The notes under the pieces are model-generated. The model ran no database searches. It was not told the origin of the DNA and saw only the letters and a program-made list of their open reading frames with translations. Shown here in pieces: positions 1 to 5,045 of a DNA stretch of 21,554 nt. Origin of the DNA: a virus; the IMG/VR virus record IMGVR_UViG_3300048006_000084, positions 1 through 21,554 of that record, one strand, 5' to 3'. How positions within the stretch are numbered: position 1 is the stretch's first letter; every line of letters starts with the position of its first letter. The position numbers were made by a program, and so were the translations under genes.

Positions 1-288
1 GATTTACAGGCTATTGAAAATTTAGATTTATTGACTACTGAGGAAATGACACCAGCCCAAAAAAGAAGAGATTTAAAAGAATACACCGAATTTCACAAGA
101 TAGAATGTAATTGGGATGCTGAAACATCGAAATTACATTATGATATGCAGGATGTTGAGCCTAGGAATGAGAGAGTATTGGCTAAGAGAGTGTCAAAATT
201 AGAATTAAAAGTGCATGCTAATGAGATATATAAAGTTTGGAAAAATCCGAATAAAGAATACGACGATTTTGATATATCAGATTATTAA
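1..288 (+). CDS. Small acidic/basic hypothetical protein, 5'-truncated by the window edge
   Basis: The frame is open from base 1 to the TAA at 286-288, so the gene starts outside the window; 95 residues are visible. A TTG at 31 could in principle be a start, but no Shine-Dalgarno sequence precedes it and codons continue upstream, so I treat the gene as partial. The protein is hydrophilic, with a charged central part and an acidic end (EYDDFDISDY). I recognise no domain. It is followed by the first of three repeated leader hairpins. Confidence 0.6.
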   Translation, partial: DLQAIENLDLLTTEEMTPAQKRRDLKEYTEFHKIECNWDAETSKLHYDMQDVEPRNERVLAKRVSKLELKVHANEIYKVWKNPNKEYDDFDISDY

Positions 289-309
289 ATAATATTACAT
301 AATCCAAAG

Positions 310-342
310 GGCCCTGATATGGTATTCAATCCATACAGGGCC
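310..342 (+). promoter_or_regulatory. Leader hairpin, copy A
   Basis: Twelve base pairs form between 310-322 (GGCCCTGATATGG) and 331-342 (CCATACAGGGCC), with one bulged A at 317 and an 8-nt loop TATTCAAT. No T-run follows, so it is not a typical rho-independent terminator. It lies about 40 nt before the ATG of the SprT-like gene. Copies B and C have the same position and architecture, and base pairs covary between A and B. It is probably a structured mRNA leader, perhaps a processing or stability element; the function is inferred. Confidence 0.7.
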
Positions 343-381
343 AGCGGCAGTAATAGAAACAAACTTTGAAAGGTTAATATA

Positions 382-966
382 ATGAATACAACAATAGCAA
401 CAAGAGAAGAATGGTTAAATCAGGCTAAAGACGGTATGATTGAGACACTGTTTAAACAGGCCGGTGTAGAGGATACAGCGCAGAAAACTAAAATACGTGT
501 TACCTGCGCTCCGACATCATACCGTGCCAATTCCAAAATATTGGGATGGTGTTTCGGAGAGGGTTCATCGAAAGATAAAACCCACGAAATTATTATTTCA
601 TCTAACGTAGATGATGCGTCTAGAGCAATGGACATTCTAGCCCATGAAATAACCCATGCGGTCGTAGGTCTGGAAGCGGGACATGGTCCTAAATTTAGAG
701 CCTTAGCGATTAAAATAGGTCTTGAAGGTAAAATGACCGCTACGGTGGCTAGTGAAGAATTTAAAAAAGTAGCGTCTAAAATAATTGAGAAGATAGGCGA
801 ATACCCACACGCAGAATTTAACATTGGTAAAAAGAAACAAACAACACGCATGGTAAAGTTAACCTGTGAAGATTGTGGTTTTATCGCTAGAGCGTCCAGA
901 ACGGCGTTATCAAAAGCAGGCAATCCTACTTGTGGATGCGGTGGTTATATGTATACTGACGACTAA
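382..966 (+). CDS. SprT-like zinc metalloprotease
   Basis: This 194-residue protein has the zinc-protease motif HEITH at residues 88-92 (H88, E89, H92), followed by a third histidine in the GHG at about 101, as in the SprT/Spartan family. The C-terminus carries a zinc-ribbon-like cysteine set (C162, C165, C184, C186), as in other SprT proteins. Cellular Spartan cleaves proteins crosslinked to DNA; phage versions are common but their targets are largely unknown, so a role in clearing host proteins from DNA is inference. The ATG at 382 follows AAAGG with usual spacing and leader hairpin A. A GTTTAAAC site lies inside the gene at 450, and another just past the stop at 973. Confidence 0.82.
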   Translation: MNTTIATREEWLNQAKDGMIETLFKQAGVEDTAQKTKIRVTCAPTSYRANSKILGWCFGEGSSKDKTHEIIISSNVDDASRAMDILAHEITHAVVGLEAGHGPKFRALAIKIGLEGKMTATVASEEFKKVASKIIEKIGEYPHAEFNIGKKKQTTRMVKLTCEDCGFIARASRTALSKAGNPTCGCGGYMYTDD

Positions 967-993
967 TACCGCGTTTAAACAACGCCTCCAATA

Positions 994-1026
994 GGTCCCG
1001 ATATGGTAGCCAATCCATACGGGGCC
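994..1026 (+). promoter_or_regulatory. Leader hairpin, copy B
   Basis: This has the same fold as copy A. Positions 994-1006 (GGTCCCGATATGG) pair with 1015-1026 (CCATACGGGGCC), with the same bulged A (1001) and an 8-nt loop TAGCCAAT. Compared with A, one T-A pair became C-G (999-1021) and one C-G became a T-G wobble (996-1024). A GTTTAAAC site sits 13 nt upstream at 973-980. It lies about 40 nt before the ATG at 1067. Confidence 0.72.
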
Positions 1027-1066
1027 TTAGGCAGTACTAGAAACAATTTTAGAAAGGTTTAGAATA

Positions 1067-1309
1067 ATGGGTATATCTGTAAAAGAACATTTTATAAACG
1101 GTTTTAATTACGCCGTTAATGATGTAGAGGACGGAGAAATTTATGACGTTGAATTAGCTATAAAAGGATTTGAAATTGATCCTGCCGATAGTCCTACGCA
1201 ATCAGGCTATCTCGATGCTTTATTAAAAATAAATAAACGTGGTTTGAAAACAACTAGAGATTTATTAATATCTGGTGAATTAAGAAAGTTAGTATCTAGA
1301 AACAATTAA
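1067..1309 (+). CDS. Hypothetical protein, 80 aa
   Basis: No family is recognised. The protein is soluble and has mixed charge, with an acidic stretch around residues 18-28 (NDVEDGEIYDVE) and a basic C-terminal third. The ATG at 1067 is preceded by the repeated ribosome-binding segment AAAGGTTTAG, shared with neighbouring genes. The last codons (SRNN, stop) are encoded by TAGAAACAATTAA, which matches the non-coding leader in front of this and other genes, so the next gene's leader is partly overprinted on this gene's 3' end. Confidence 0.65.
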   Translation: MGISVKEHFINGFNYAVNDVEDGEIYDVELAIKGFEIDPADSPTQSGYLDALLKINKRGLKTTRDLLISGELRKLVSRNN

Positions 1310-1327
1310 TTAGGAAGGTTTAGAATA

Positions 1328-1609
1328 ATGAAAATAATTTCTATAGAAAAAACTGCCATTGATAATTTTATGAAAACATGGCCCTGCTCAGGTCTACATA
1401 AGATAGACCATATCTTAACTGCTTTTGATGACGAGGGTAATCTAGTAGACATGGAAGCTTTTAATGATGTTTTAGAGCGTGAACAAACGGACTATAACGA
1501 CTATGATGGTTCTGGTGCGATGCCTGAATTGCTTTTAGAGGCCTACGAAAATGCTACGCGCAATGTACAACCTGCTAATATGATTAATACTGGTTATATG
1601 TATAAATAG
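1328..1609 (+). CDS. Hypothetical acidic protein, 93 aa
   Basis: The product is unrecognised. It is acidic, with several aspartate-rich segments (FDDEG; DYNDYDG), and has no predicted membrane span. It begins 18 nt after the previous stop, with the ribosome-binding segment GGAAGGTTTAG in between. It is followed by a GTTTAAAC site and leader hairpin C. It is probably an early host-interaction gene by position only. Confidence 0.62.
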   Translation: MKIISIEKTAIDNFMKTWPCSGLHKIDHILTAFDDEGNLVDMEAFNDVLEREQTDYNDYDGSGAMPELLLEAYENATRNVQPANMINTGYMYK

Positions 1610-1633
1610 CATACCGTTTAAACACCCTCTATA

Positions 1634-1666
1634 GGCTGTATTCTAGTGTGATAACTAGATACGGCC
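1634..1666 (+). promoter_or_regulatory. Leader hairpin, copy C (diverged)
   Basis: Positions 1634-1647 pair with 1654-1666 (13 pairs, one T-G wobble, one bulged T at 1642) around a 6-nt loop GTGATA. The stem sequence differs from copies A and B, but the outer GGC...GCC pairs and the arrangement are kept. GTTTAAAC lies 10 nt upstream (1616-1623), then CCTCTATAGG. The leader sequence CTGTAATAGAAA and AAAGGTT follow before the ATG at 1714. Conservation of shape over sequence suggests an RNA-level role. Confidence 0.6.
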
Positions 1667-1713
1667 TTTAGGGGTGAAATCTGTAATAGAAATTAAATAG
1701 AAAGGTTAAAATA

Positions 1714-1821
1714 ATGTTAGATAAAATAGGAAACTTAATAACCAAAACAGGAATAGTCCTATTTACTTGTCTTGTTTTAAATGCTTTTTATAAGTTATTC
1801 ATATTATTTTTAGGAGTGTAA
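1714..1821 (+). CDS. Tiny membrane protein, 35 aa
   Basis: The start ATG follows the repeated AAAGGTTAAAATA ribosome-binding segment. Residues 13-35 are almost wholly hydrophobic (GIVLFTCLVLNAFYKLF and beyond), enough for one membrane span. The stop is 4 nt before the next ATG. It is the first of four tiny membrane proteins in this gene bank. The function is unknown; many phages carry such small inner-membrane proteins early, sometimes for superinfection exclusion, which is only a possibility here. Confidence 0.55.
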   Translation: MLDKIGNLITKTGIVLFTCLVLNAFYKLFILFLGV

Positions 1822-1825
1822 TATA

Positions 1826-1999
1826 ATGAAATACATAATTAAACCAGAAAACAATAGCGAATGGGTAGACCATGTCACACAATGGGCTATTTTAACCGAC
1901 GTTAATAATGATATGGGACCGTTAAGGATTGCTACGGTTTACGATCTAAAAGTAGCTGAAAACCTTGTTAAAATATTAGAATTAGAAGAGCTAATATAA
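1826..1999 (+). CDS. Hypothetical protein, 57 aa
   Basis: A short soluble acidic ORF with a well-placed Shine-Dalgarno sequence (TAGGAG, inside the end of the previous gene). It starts 4 nt after the previous stop and its stop overlaps the next start (TAATG), so translation is probably coupled. No motif is recognised. Confidence 0.5.
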   Translation: MKYIIKPENNSEWVDHVTQWAILTDVNNDMGPLRIATVYDLKVAENLVKILELEELI

Positions 2000-2091
2000 T
2001 GTTTGCAATTACAATTTTTATGGTTACAGTGTGGCTAGTAGGGATGTCTTTATATATTCCATCAATTTTAATAGATATTGAAAAGGATTAA
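1999..2091 (+). CDS. Tiny membrane protein, 30 aa
   Basis: It overlaps the preceding stop codon by one base. Residues 1-23 form a hydrophobic segment (including FMVTVWLVGMSLYI), followed by a charged tail (DIEKD). It is probably a single-span inner-membrane peptide made by coupled translation. The function is unknown. Confidence 0.5.
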   Translation: MFAITIFMVTVWLVGMSLYIPSILIDIEKD

Positions 2092-2095
2092 AAAA

Positions 2096-2341
2096 ATGCA
2101 AGTTTCAAATTACTACAATAAACAAAGTAACAATACTTTGGTTAGGACTAATCACGGTGATGTTTGGTTTTCATACAAAACACCAATAGCCTTTAGAACG
2201 CTAACTACTGGGTTAGTTATTAGTGAGAATGAATGGGGACCTACTACGGGAAAACATTTGAACTCTATCGATCCGGACAAATCAAAACGCATTAAACGTG
2301 CTGATTTTATGGACCAGTTAACTAATGCCGATCTAAATTAA
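2096..2341 (+). CDS. DUF8033-like small protein, 81 aa
   Basis: I use the ATG at 2096, preceded by AAAGGATTAAA; an upstream in-frame TTG at 2078 would overlap the previous gene more and has no better signal. The middle of the protein (HGDVWFSYKTPIAFR, then TTGKHLN near residue 57) resembles a small domain seen in many phage and archaeal proteins (DUF8033, from memory, unverified). The role is unknown. The gene ends just before a rho-independent terminator. Confidence 0.62.
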   Translation: MQVSNYYNKQSNNTLVRTNHGDVWFSYKTPIAFRTLTTGLVISENEWGPTTGKHLNSIDPDKSKRIKRADFMDQLTNADLN

Positions 2342-2357
2342 TTACCTTTCTAAACTA

Positions 2358-2390
2358 GGGGAGCGTTTAAACACGTTCCCCATTTTTTTT
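2358..2390 (+). terminator. Rho-independent terminator containing a GTTTAAAC site
   Basis: A nine-pair stem forms between 2358-2366 (GGGGAGCGT) and 2373-2381 (ACGTTCCCC), with one G-T wobble and a 6-nt loop TTAAAC. A run of eight Ts follows at 2383-2390. The stem and loop contain the GTTTAAAC palindrome at 2365-2372. This is the only clear classical terminator I find on the plus strand. Confidence 0.85.
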
Positions 2391-2413
2391 TATTTAGGTG
2401 TTGCTATTTATAT

Positions 2414-2422
2414 TGTTATAGT
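2414..2422 (+). promoter_or_regulatory. Possible extended -10 promoter after the terminator
   Basis: TGTTATAGT matches the sigma70 extended -10 pattern TG-N-TATAAT with one mismatch. There is no good -35 at the right distance. Its place, 24 nt after the terminator and 42 nt before the next ATG, supports restart of transcription here. It is a candidate only. Confidence 0.4.
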
Positions 2423-2464
2423 TTACTTTGGTTACAGTTAGAAATTAATTAGGAAGGTTAAATT

Positions 2465-2620
2465 ATGGAATTTGGAAATATAAATTTTGTTACTGGTGGT
2501 GTACCATTTATAAAAATATTTAAGTTTACTTTTGTAAACTTTAAGTATGCTAAAACTTTTAGAATACTTTACGAGTTAAAATCTAACACTTATAAAACAC
2601 TATTTAAATGGAGGTATTAG
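2465..2620 (+). CDS. Hypothetical basic aromatic protein, 51 aa
   Basis: The ATG follows TAGGAAGGTTAAATT, the same ribosome-binding segment used upstream of 1328. The protein is rich in Phe, Lys and Tyr (pattern FKFTFVNFKYAKTF), basic and short. It may be membrane-associated, though no uninterrupted span is seen. No family is recognised. Confidence 0.5.
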   Translation: MEFGNINFVTGGVPFIKIFKFTFVNFKYAKTFRILYELKSNTYKTLFKWRY

Positions 2621-2623
2621 AAA

Positions 2624-2779
2624 ATGTGGAAGTATAAAGTAGACCGTAGTGGGTGGAGGCCTAACCCTGCGATAGCACGTAGGATAAAAAAGTTGGATAA
2701 GGTCAACATTGGCTCTCACGAAGGCCGTGTTAAGTTTGGTTATAATTATTTACAATTTGTAAAAAAAGGAGGTGTTTAA
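2624..2779 (+). CDS. Hypothetical basic protein, 51 aa
   Basis: It starts 4 nt after the previous stop, with GGAGGTATTAG as the ribosome-binding site. The product is basic (RSGWRPNPAIARRIKKL at residues 8-24). The stop codon is part of a GTTTAAAC palindrome (GTT TAA AC), and the next ATG follows 2 nt later. The function is unknown. Confidence 0.55.
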   Translation: MWKYKVDRSGWRPNPAIARRIKKLDKVNIGSHEGRVKFGYNYLQFVKKGGV

Positions 2780-2781
2780 AC

Positions 2782-3030
2782 ATGGCCTACGCATGGAAAA
2801 TAACTTGGGCAATGGAGGGCCTAGAAGATGAAATAGGCTTTTCAGTTAGTGATGATTGGTCTGGCGATTGGTCTGGAAAATCGGAAACTTTTTCTTTATA
2901 TGATGATGATGAAGTGTTGTATTATAAAGGTATCATTGTCGGAGATTATGACGGCTTTGAGCCGTTGGACGATTTTGGTATGCCTAACGCTGGCTGTACT
3001 GGCATTAAATACGATGGAGAGTGGCTATAA
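2782..3030 (+). CDS. Hypothetical acidic protein, 82 aa
   Basis: The ATG lies immediately after the GTTTAAAC site, with AAAGGAGGTG upstream as a strong Shine-Dalgarno sequence. The protein is strongly acidic, with a short internal repeat DDWSGDWSG near residues 24-32, a DDDEV run, and a C-terminal segment FEPLDDFGMPNAGCTGI that I recall from other phage proteins of unknown function. Its negative charge would suit a DNA-mimic or regulator, but that is speculation. Confidence 0.6.
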   Translation: MAYAWKITWAMEGLEDEIGFSVSDDWSGDWSGKSETFSLYDDDEVLYYKGIIVGDYDGFEPLDDFGMPNAGCTGIKYDGEWL

Positions 3031-3116
3031 TGTATATGTTTATATTTAACGCTATTGTATTTTTAATAAATATAGCTATTATGGTTGATAATTTAAATTT
3101 ATTAAGGGAGTTCTAA
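3030..3116 (+). CDS. Tiny membrane protein, 28 aa
   Basis: It overlaps the previous stop by one base (TAATG). Residues 2-19 form one hydrophobic segment (FIFNAIVFLINIAIM). It is probably translated by coupling, and the function is unknown. Confidence 0.45.
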   Translation: MYMFIFNAIVFLINIAIMVDNLNLLREF

Positions 3117-3117
3117 C

Positions 3118-3201
3118 ATGAATAATTTTAGCGACTATTTAATTTTTGCCTTATTTTTATCAGGTGCTTTATGGGCATTGTCCACGGTAGGGTGGTTGTA
3201 A
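3118..3201 (+). CDS. Tiny membrane protein, 27 aa
   Basis: It starts 2 nt after the previous stop, with AAGGGAG upstream as the ribosome-binding site. Nearly the whole product is hydrophobic (DYLIFALFLSGALWALS). Its stop overlaps the next ATG. The function is unknown. Confidence 0.48.
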   Translation: MNNFSDYLIFALFLSGALWALSTVGWL

Positions 3202-3350
3202 TGAGTAATAAAAAATTAAACTTTGCACATTGGAAAATTTCAATTGAATATAAATATGATGTCTTGCCTGAGTGGTATAAAAATGCTACTGATAAGCAAC
3301 GAGAAGTTATGTGGGTAAAATATCTTAACAACGAATATATAGGAGATTAA
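3201..3350 (+). CDS. Hypothetical protein, 49 aa
   Basis: It overlaps the previous stop by one base. The protein is basic and aromatic-rich (HWKISIEYKYDVLPEWYKN). No motif is recognised. It ends with AGGAGATTAA, which provides the ribosome-binding site for the next gene. Confidence 0.5.
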   Translation: MSNKKLNFAHWKISIEYKYDVLPEWYKNATDKQREVMWVKYLNNEYIGD

Positions 3351-3351
3351 A

Positions 3352-3600
3352 GTGAGTCATTTAAATAACGATGAGTTGCAACAAAATTTGTTTGAAGCAT
3401 CTGAGGATGAAAAGTTCCAGTACGTTGAACAACGAAAGTTAAAAATGATTGATGATATGTGGGAGCATCACTTTTATAACCTCCCAGTTATAGATTTAAT
3501 TATCCTTGCAAAACAACAGTTTAAGGACAAACACTGTTTAAACACTGCGGATGAAATTGTAGATAAGTATAATGAAATTTTTCAAAAAGGGGAAAAATAA
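3352..3600 (+). CDS. Hypothetical protein, 82 aa, GTG start
   Basis: The start is GTG at 3352, supported by AGGAG nine bases before it; no ATG lies near. The product is acidic and mainly helical in character, with a hydrophobic patch VIDLIILAKQ near residue 46. A GTTTAAAC site at 3536 encodes part of CLNT. The stop overlaps the next ATG. No family is recognised. Confidence 0.58.
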   Translation: MSHLNNDELQQNLFEASEDEKFQYVEQRKLKMIDDMWEHHFYNLPVIDLIILAKQQFKDKHCLNTADEIVDKYNEIFQKGEK

Positions 3601-3755
3601 TGAGGTGTAGAATTTGTGACGTTAGGTTAAAAGATAACGATTTATTCCGAAAAGATCATAGGGGAAAATATATAGATACTTGTAATGATTGTTCAAGTTC
3701 AATTTATAAAACATTACGAGAGTTTGATTTACCCGAAATTAAAGATAAAAAGTGA
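3600..3755 (+). CDS. Small zinc-ribbon protein, 51 aa
   Basis: Two CxxC pairs (C3-C6 in CRIC and C32-C35 in CNDC) are spaced as in a small zinc ribbon. Between them lies a basic linker (FRKDHRGKY). It is probably a nucleic-acid- or protein-binding regulator, but the target is not known. It is the last gene before the 3756-3896 regulatory region. Confidence 0.62.
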   Translation: MRCRICDVRLKDNDLFRKDHRGKYIDTCNDCSSSIYKTLREFDLPEIKDKK

Positions 3756-3759
3756 TAGT

Positions 3760-3775
3760 GTGACATATTTGTCAC
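3760..3775. promoter_or_regulatory. Inverted repeat GTGACA-N4-TGTCAC
   Basis: This perfect 6-bp inverted repeat with a 4-bp spacer abuts the -35 hexamer at 3776. It is a likely operator for an activator or repressor. The half-site spacing does not fit CRP. Confidence 0.6.
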
Positions 3776-3804
3776 TTGACACGCTATTTGTTATCCTATA
3801 GGAT
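3776..3804 (+). promoter_or_regulatory. Sigma70-type promoter
   Basis: A perfect -35 (TTGACA, 3776-3781) is followed, after a 17-nt spacer, by TAGGAT (3799-3804, four of six matches to TATAAT). It lies in the largest plus-strand gap without a gene (3756-3896) and would drive the genes from 3897 on. Confidence 0.65.
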
Positions 3805-3805
3805 A
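3792..3805. promoter_or_regulatory. 14-bp perfect palindrome over the -10 region
   Basis: TATCCTATAGGATA reads the same on both strands and covers the -10 element of the promoter at 3776-3804. A dimeric repressor bound here would block RNA polymerase. The function is inferred from position. Confidence 0.6.
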
Positions 3806-3861
3806 CTTATGTGGTCTGAAATTATACTTTAAGTTTTATTTTTAGTTATTAATTTAGATCA

Positions 3862-3886
3862 CTTAAGATACTTAAGAATACTTAAG
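3862..3886. repeat. Three phased CTTAAG palindromes
   Basis: CTTAAG occurs at 3862, 3871 and 3881, about one helical turn apart, in the pattern ATACTTAAGA. They sit in the leader just before the ATG at 3897 and downstream of the promoter. They could be a cooperative protein-binding array or overlap the translation start region. Confidence 0.6.
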
Positions 3887-3896
3887 AAGGTGTAAA

Positions 3897-4064
3897 ATGG
3901 TTAGAAAAAATAGTAAGAAATATAAACCGAAAAAACTAAGGAACCCTGAAAAGTTTCTTATGGATAGATATTATCATCCTAAAGTTTTTAGGTCTAAAAG
4001 GGTTGGTCTCAAAGCGAGAGATGCCGATCAACAAGTAAAAGATTTTTATGAAGGGGAGATGTAA
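3897..4064 (+). CDS. Small very basic protein, 55 aa
   Basis: It is the first gene of the transcript expected from the 3776 promoter. The ATG follows AAGAAGGTGTAAA. The N-terminal 16 residues are almost all Lys/Arg/Asn, with further basic patches (FRSKRVGLKAR). It could bind nucleic acid. No family is recognised. Confidence 0.58.
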   Translation: MVRKNSKKYKPKKLRNPEKFLMDRYYHPKVFRSKRVGLKARDADQQVKDFYEGEM

Positions 4065-4065
4065 C

Positions 4066-4107
4066 ATGGAATATTTACTTCTGATGCTACTTAAGTTCTT
4101 AATATGA
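4066..4107 (+). CDS. Possible 13-aa leader peptide
   Basis: A very short ORF (MEYLLLMLLKFLI) is preceded by GGGGAG, and its TGA overlaps the next gene's ATG. It may exist to couple translation or as a tiny membrane peptide; it may also be chance. Confidence 0.3.
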   Translation: MEYLLLMLLKFLI

Positions 4108-4253
4108 ACTGTTGGCGCTGTGAAACTAAGTTAATTTGGGGCGGTGATCATGATATGGATGATGGGTTATATGTTATGGTTACTAACTTGACTTGTCCTA
4201 ACTGTGAGAGTATAGTAGATGTCTACTATCCAAAGGAGAAAGAAGATGAGTAG
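4104..4253 (+). CDS. Small zinc-ribbon protein, 49 aa
   Basis: CWRC (C3-C6) and CPNC (C34-C37) form a two-knuckle zinc ribbon, with an acidic loop between (GGDHDMDDG) and an acidic tail. Proteins of this pattern are frequent in marine phages, without known function. Its stop region overlaps the next start (ATGAGTAG). Confidence 0.65.
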   Translation: MNCWRCETKLIWGGDHDMDDGLYVMVTNLTCPNCESIVDVYYPKEKEDE

Positions 4254-4392
4254 TACAGATAAGAAAATACTAAAACGATCAGAGCTAGAAGATTTAATTC
4301 AAAAGTTTGTAACTGAACATAATTTAGACGCTCAATGGGGTAAAGAATACGAGGGTGTTTGTAGTATTAATTTTTCAGTTGATGATGAATGA
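4246..4392 (+). CDS. Hypothetical protein, 48 aa
   Basis: It overlaps the previous gene by 8 nt and has AAAGGAG upstream as the ribosome-binding site. The product has a basic N-terminal helix and an acidic end (FSVDDE). It is unrecognised. Confidence 0.5.
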   Translation: MSSTDKKILKRSELEDLIQKFVTEHNLDAQWGKEYEGVCSINFSVDDE

Positions 4393-4550
4393 CAAGTTGG
4401 TTATATCCTAGTAACACGAAAAATGTTGAGACAATTAAAAAAGTCTTACCACATCTTAAGTGTTGGAATAAACCGTTAGATAAAAATATCTTGACGTACG
4501 AAAATAATTATTGTATCAAGGATAAGAAAATTTTAGATGTAAAGGTATAA
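4389..4550 (+). CDS. Hypothetical basic protein, 53 aa
   Basis: ATGA overlap with the previous stop implies coupled translation. The protein is lysine-rich, with two cysteines. No motif is recognised. Confidence 0.5.
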   Translation: MTSWLYPSNTKNVETIKKVLPHLKCWNKPLDKNILTYENNYCIKDKKILDVKV

Positions 4551-4554
4551 TTCA

Positions 4555-4761
4555 ATGTATGTAAATTTATATGACTACGCACCCAGAATAGGCTCAGGTT
4601 GGAGAAGAGTTGAGTTAGTTTCTGAGGGTTGGAAGTGGACCAAAATAAAATACCGTCCAATGGGTTTAAACGGCTCCCCTATATTCGAGCGTCCTATACA
4701 CAGCAAGATACTTTCTAAAGTGTGGGAAAAGTTGCCTAAGAAAGAAAGGTTATTCTCATGA
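4555..4761 (+). CDS. Hypothetical basic protein, 68 aa
   Basis: It begins 4 nt after the previous stop, with AAAGG ahead of the start. It is rich in Trp and Lys/Arg (GSGWRRVELVSEGWKWTKIKY region, residues 13-33). A GTTTAAAC site at 4664 encodes GLNG. It overlaps the next gene by 4 nt. Confidence 0.55.
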   Translation: MYVNLYDYAPRIGSGWRRVELVSEGWKWTKIKYRPMGLNGSPIFERPIHSKILSKVWEKLPKKERLFS

Positions 4762-4979
4762 TCGTACCTTGGGAAAAAAATGAACAAAAAGTGTATATTG
4801 TGTTTGAGCATGATAGCTATGATTATTGTGGGGTTAAAGGTGTATTTGACAGCAGAGCTATAGCTAACGAAGCTAGAGATATTTATACGAAAAACGAAGC
4901 CGAAGAAGGGATGTTCTATTCGTATTTCGTAAAAGAATTTGATGTAGAAAAAAGAGTTTATAGTCATTTTAATTCTTGA
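4758..4979 (+). CDS. DUF7336-like small protein, 73 aa
   Basis: Residues 11-55 (VYIVFEHDSYDYCGVKGVFDS, then a helix with AIANEA) resemble a small domain seen in many phage and bacterial proteins in which a beta-hairpin is followed by a helix. The DUF7336 name is from memory and unverified. The stop codon overlaps the -35 of the next promoter. Confidence 0.58.
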   Translation: MIVPWEKNEQKVYIVFEHDSYDYCGVKGVFDSRAIANEARDIYTKNEAEEGMFYSYFVKEFDVEKRVYSHFNS

Positions 4980-5004
4980 CATAAGTTTTTACATCAAGTA
5001 AACT
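4976..5004 (+). promoter_or_regulatory. Sigma70-type promoter of the replication module
   Basis: A perfect TTGACA (4976-4981), a 17-nt spacer and TAAACT (4999-5004, four of six matches) precede the ssDNA-binding protein gene by about 40 nt. It likely starts a strong transcript for SSB and the replication genes. Confidence 0.65.
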
Positions 5005-5045
5005 GAGGTAGTAAGTTAAATTTTAATTAGTATGGAGAATACGAT

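Noticed and set aside
269-298. Possible promoter TTGATA-N18-TATTAC before the SprT-like gene
   Set aside because: Both hexamers are imperfect in very AT-rich sequence and the spacing is at the limit, so support is too weak.
420-923. Long open frame on the minus strand inside the SprT-like gene
   Set aside because: It lies fully opposite a gene with clear catalytic motifs, has no ribosome-binding site and no recognisable protein features.
2849-3049. Alternate-frame ORF with Met-rich product
   Set aside because: It overlaps the better supported gene at 2782-3030, which has a strong Shine-Dalgarno sequence; the MMMM run is a frame-shifted acidic GAT repeat.
3759-3776. CRP-like site TGTGA...TCAC
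   Set aside because: The half-sites are 8 bp apart rather than 6, and a simpler 6-4-6 inverted repeat describes the sequence better.
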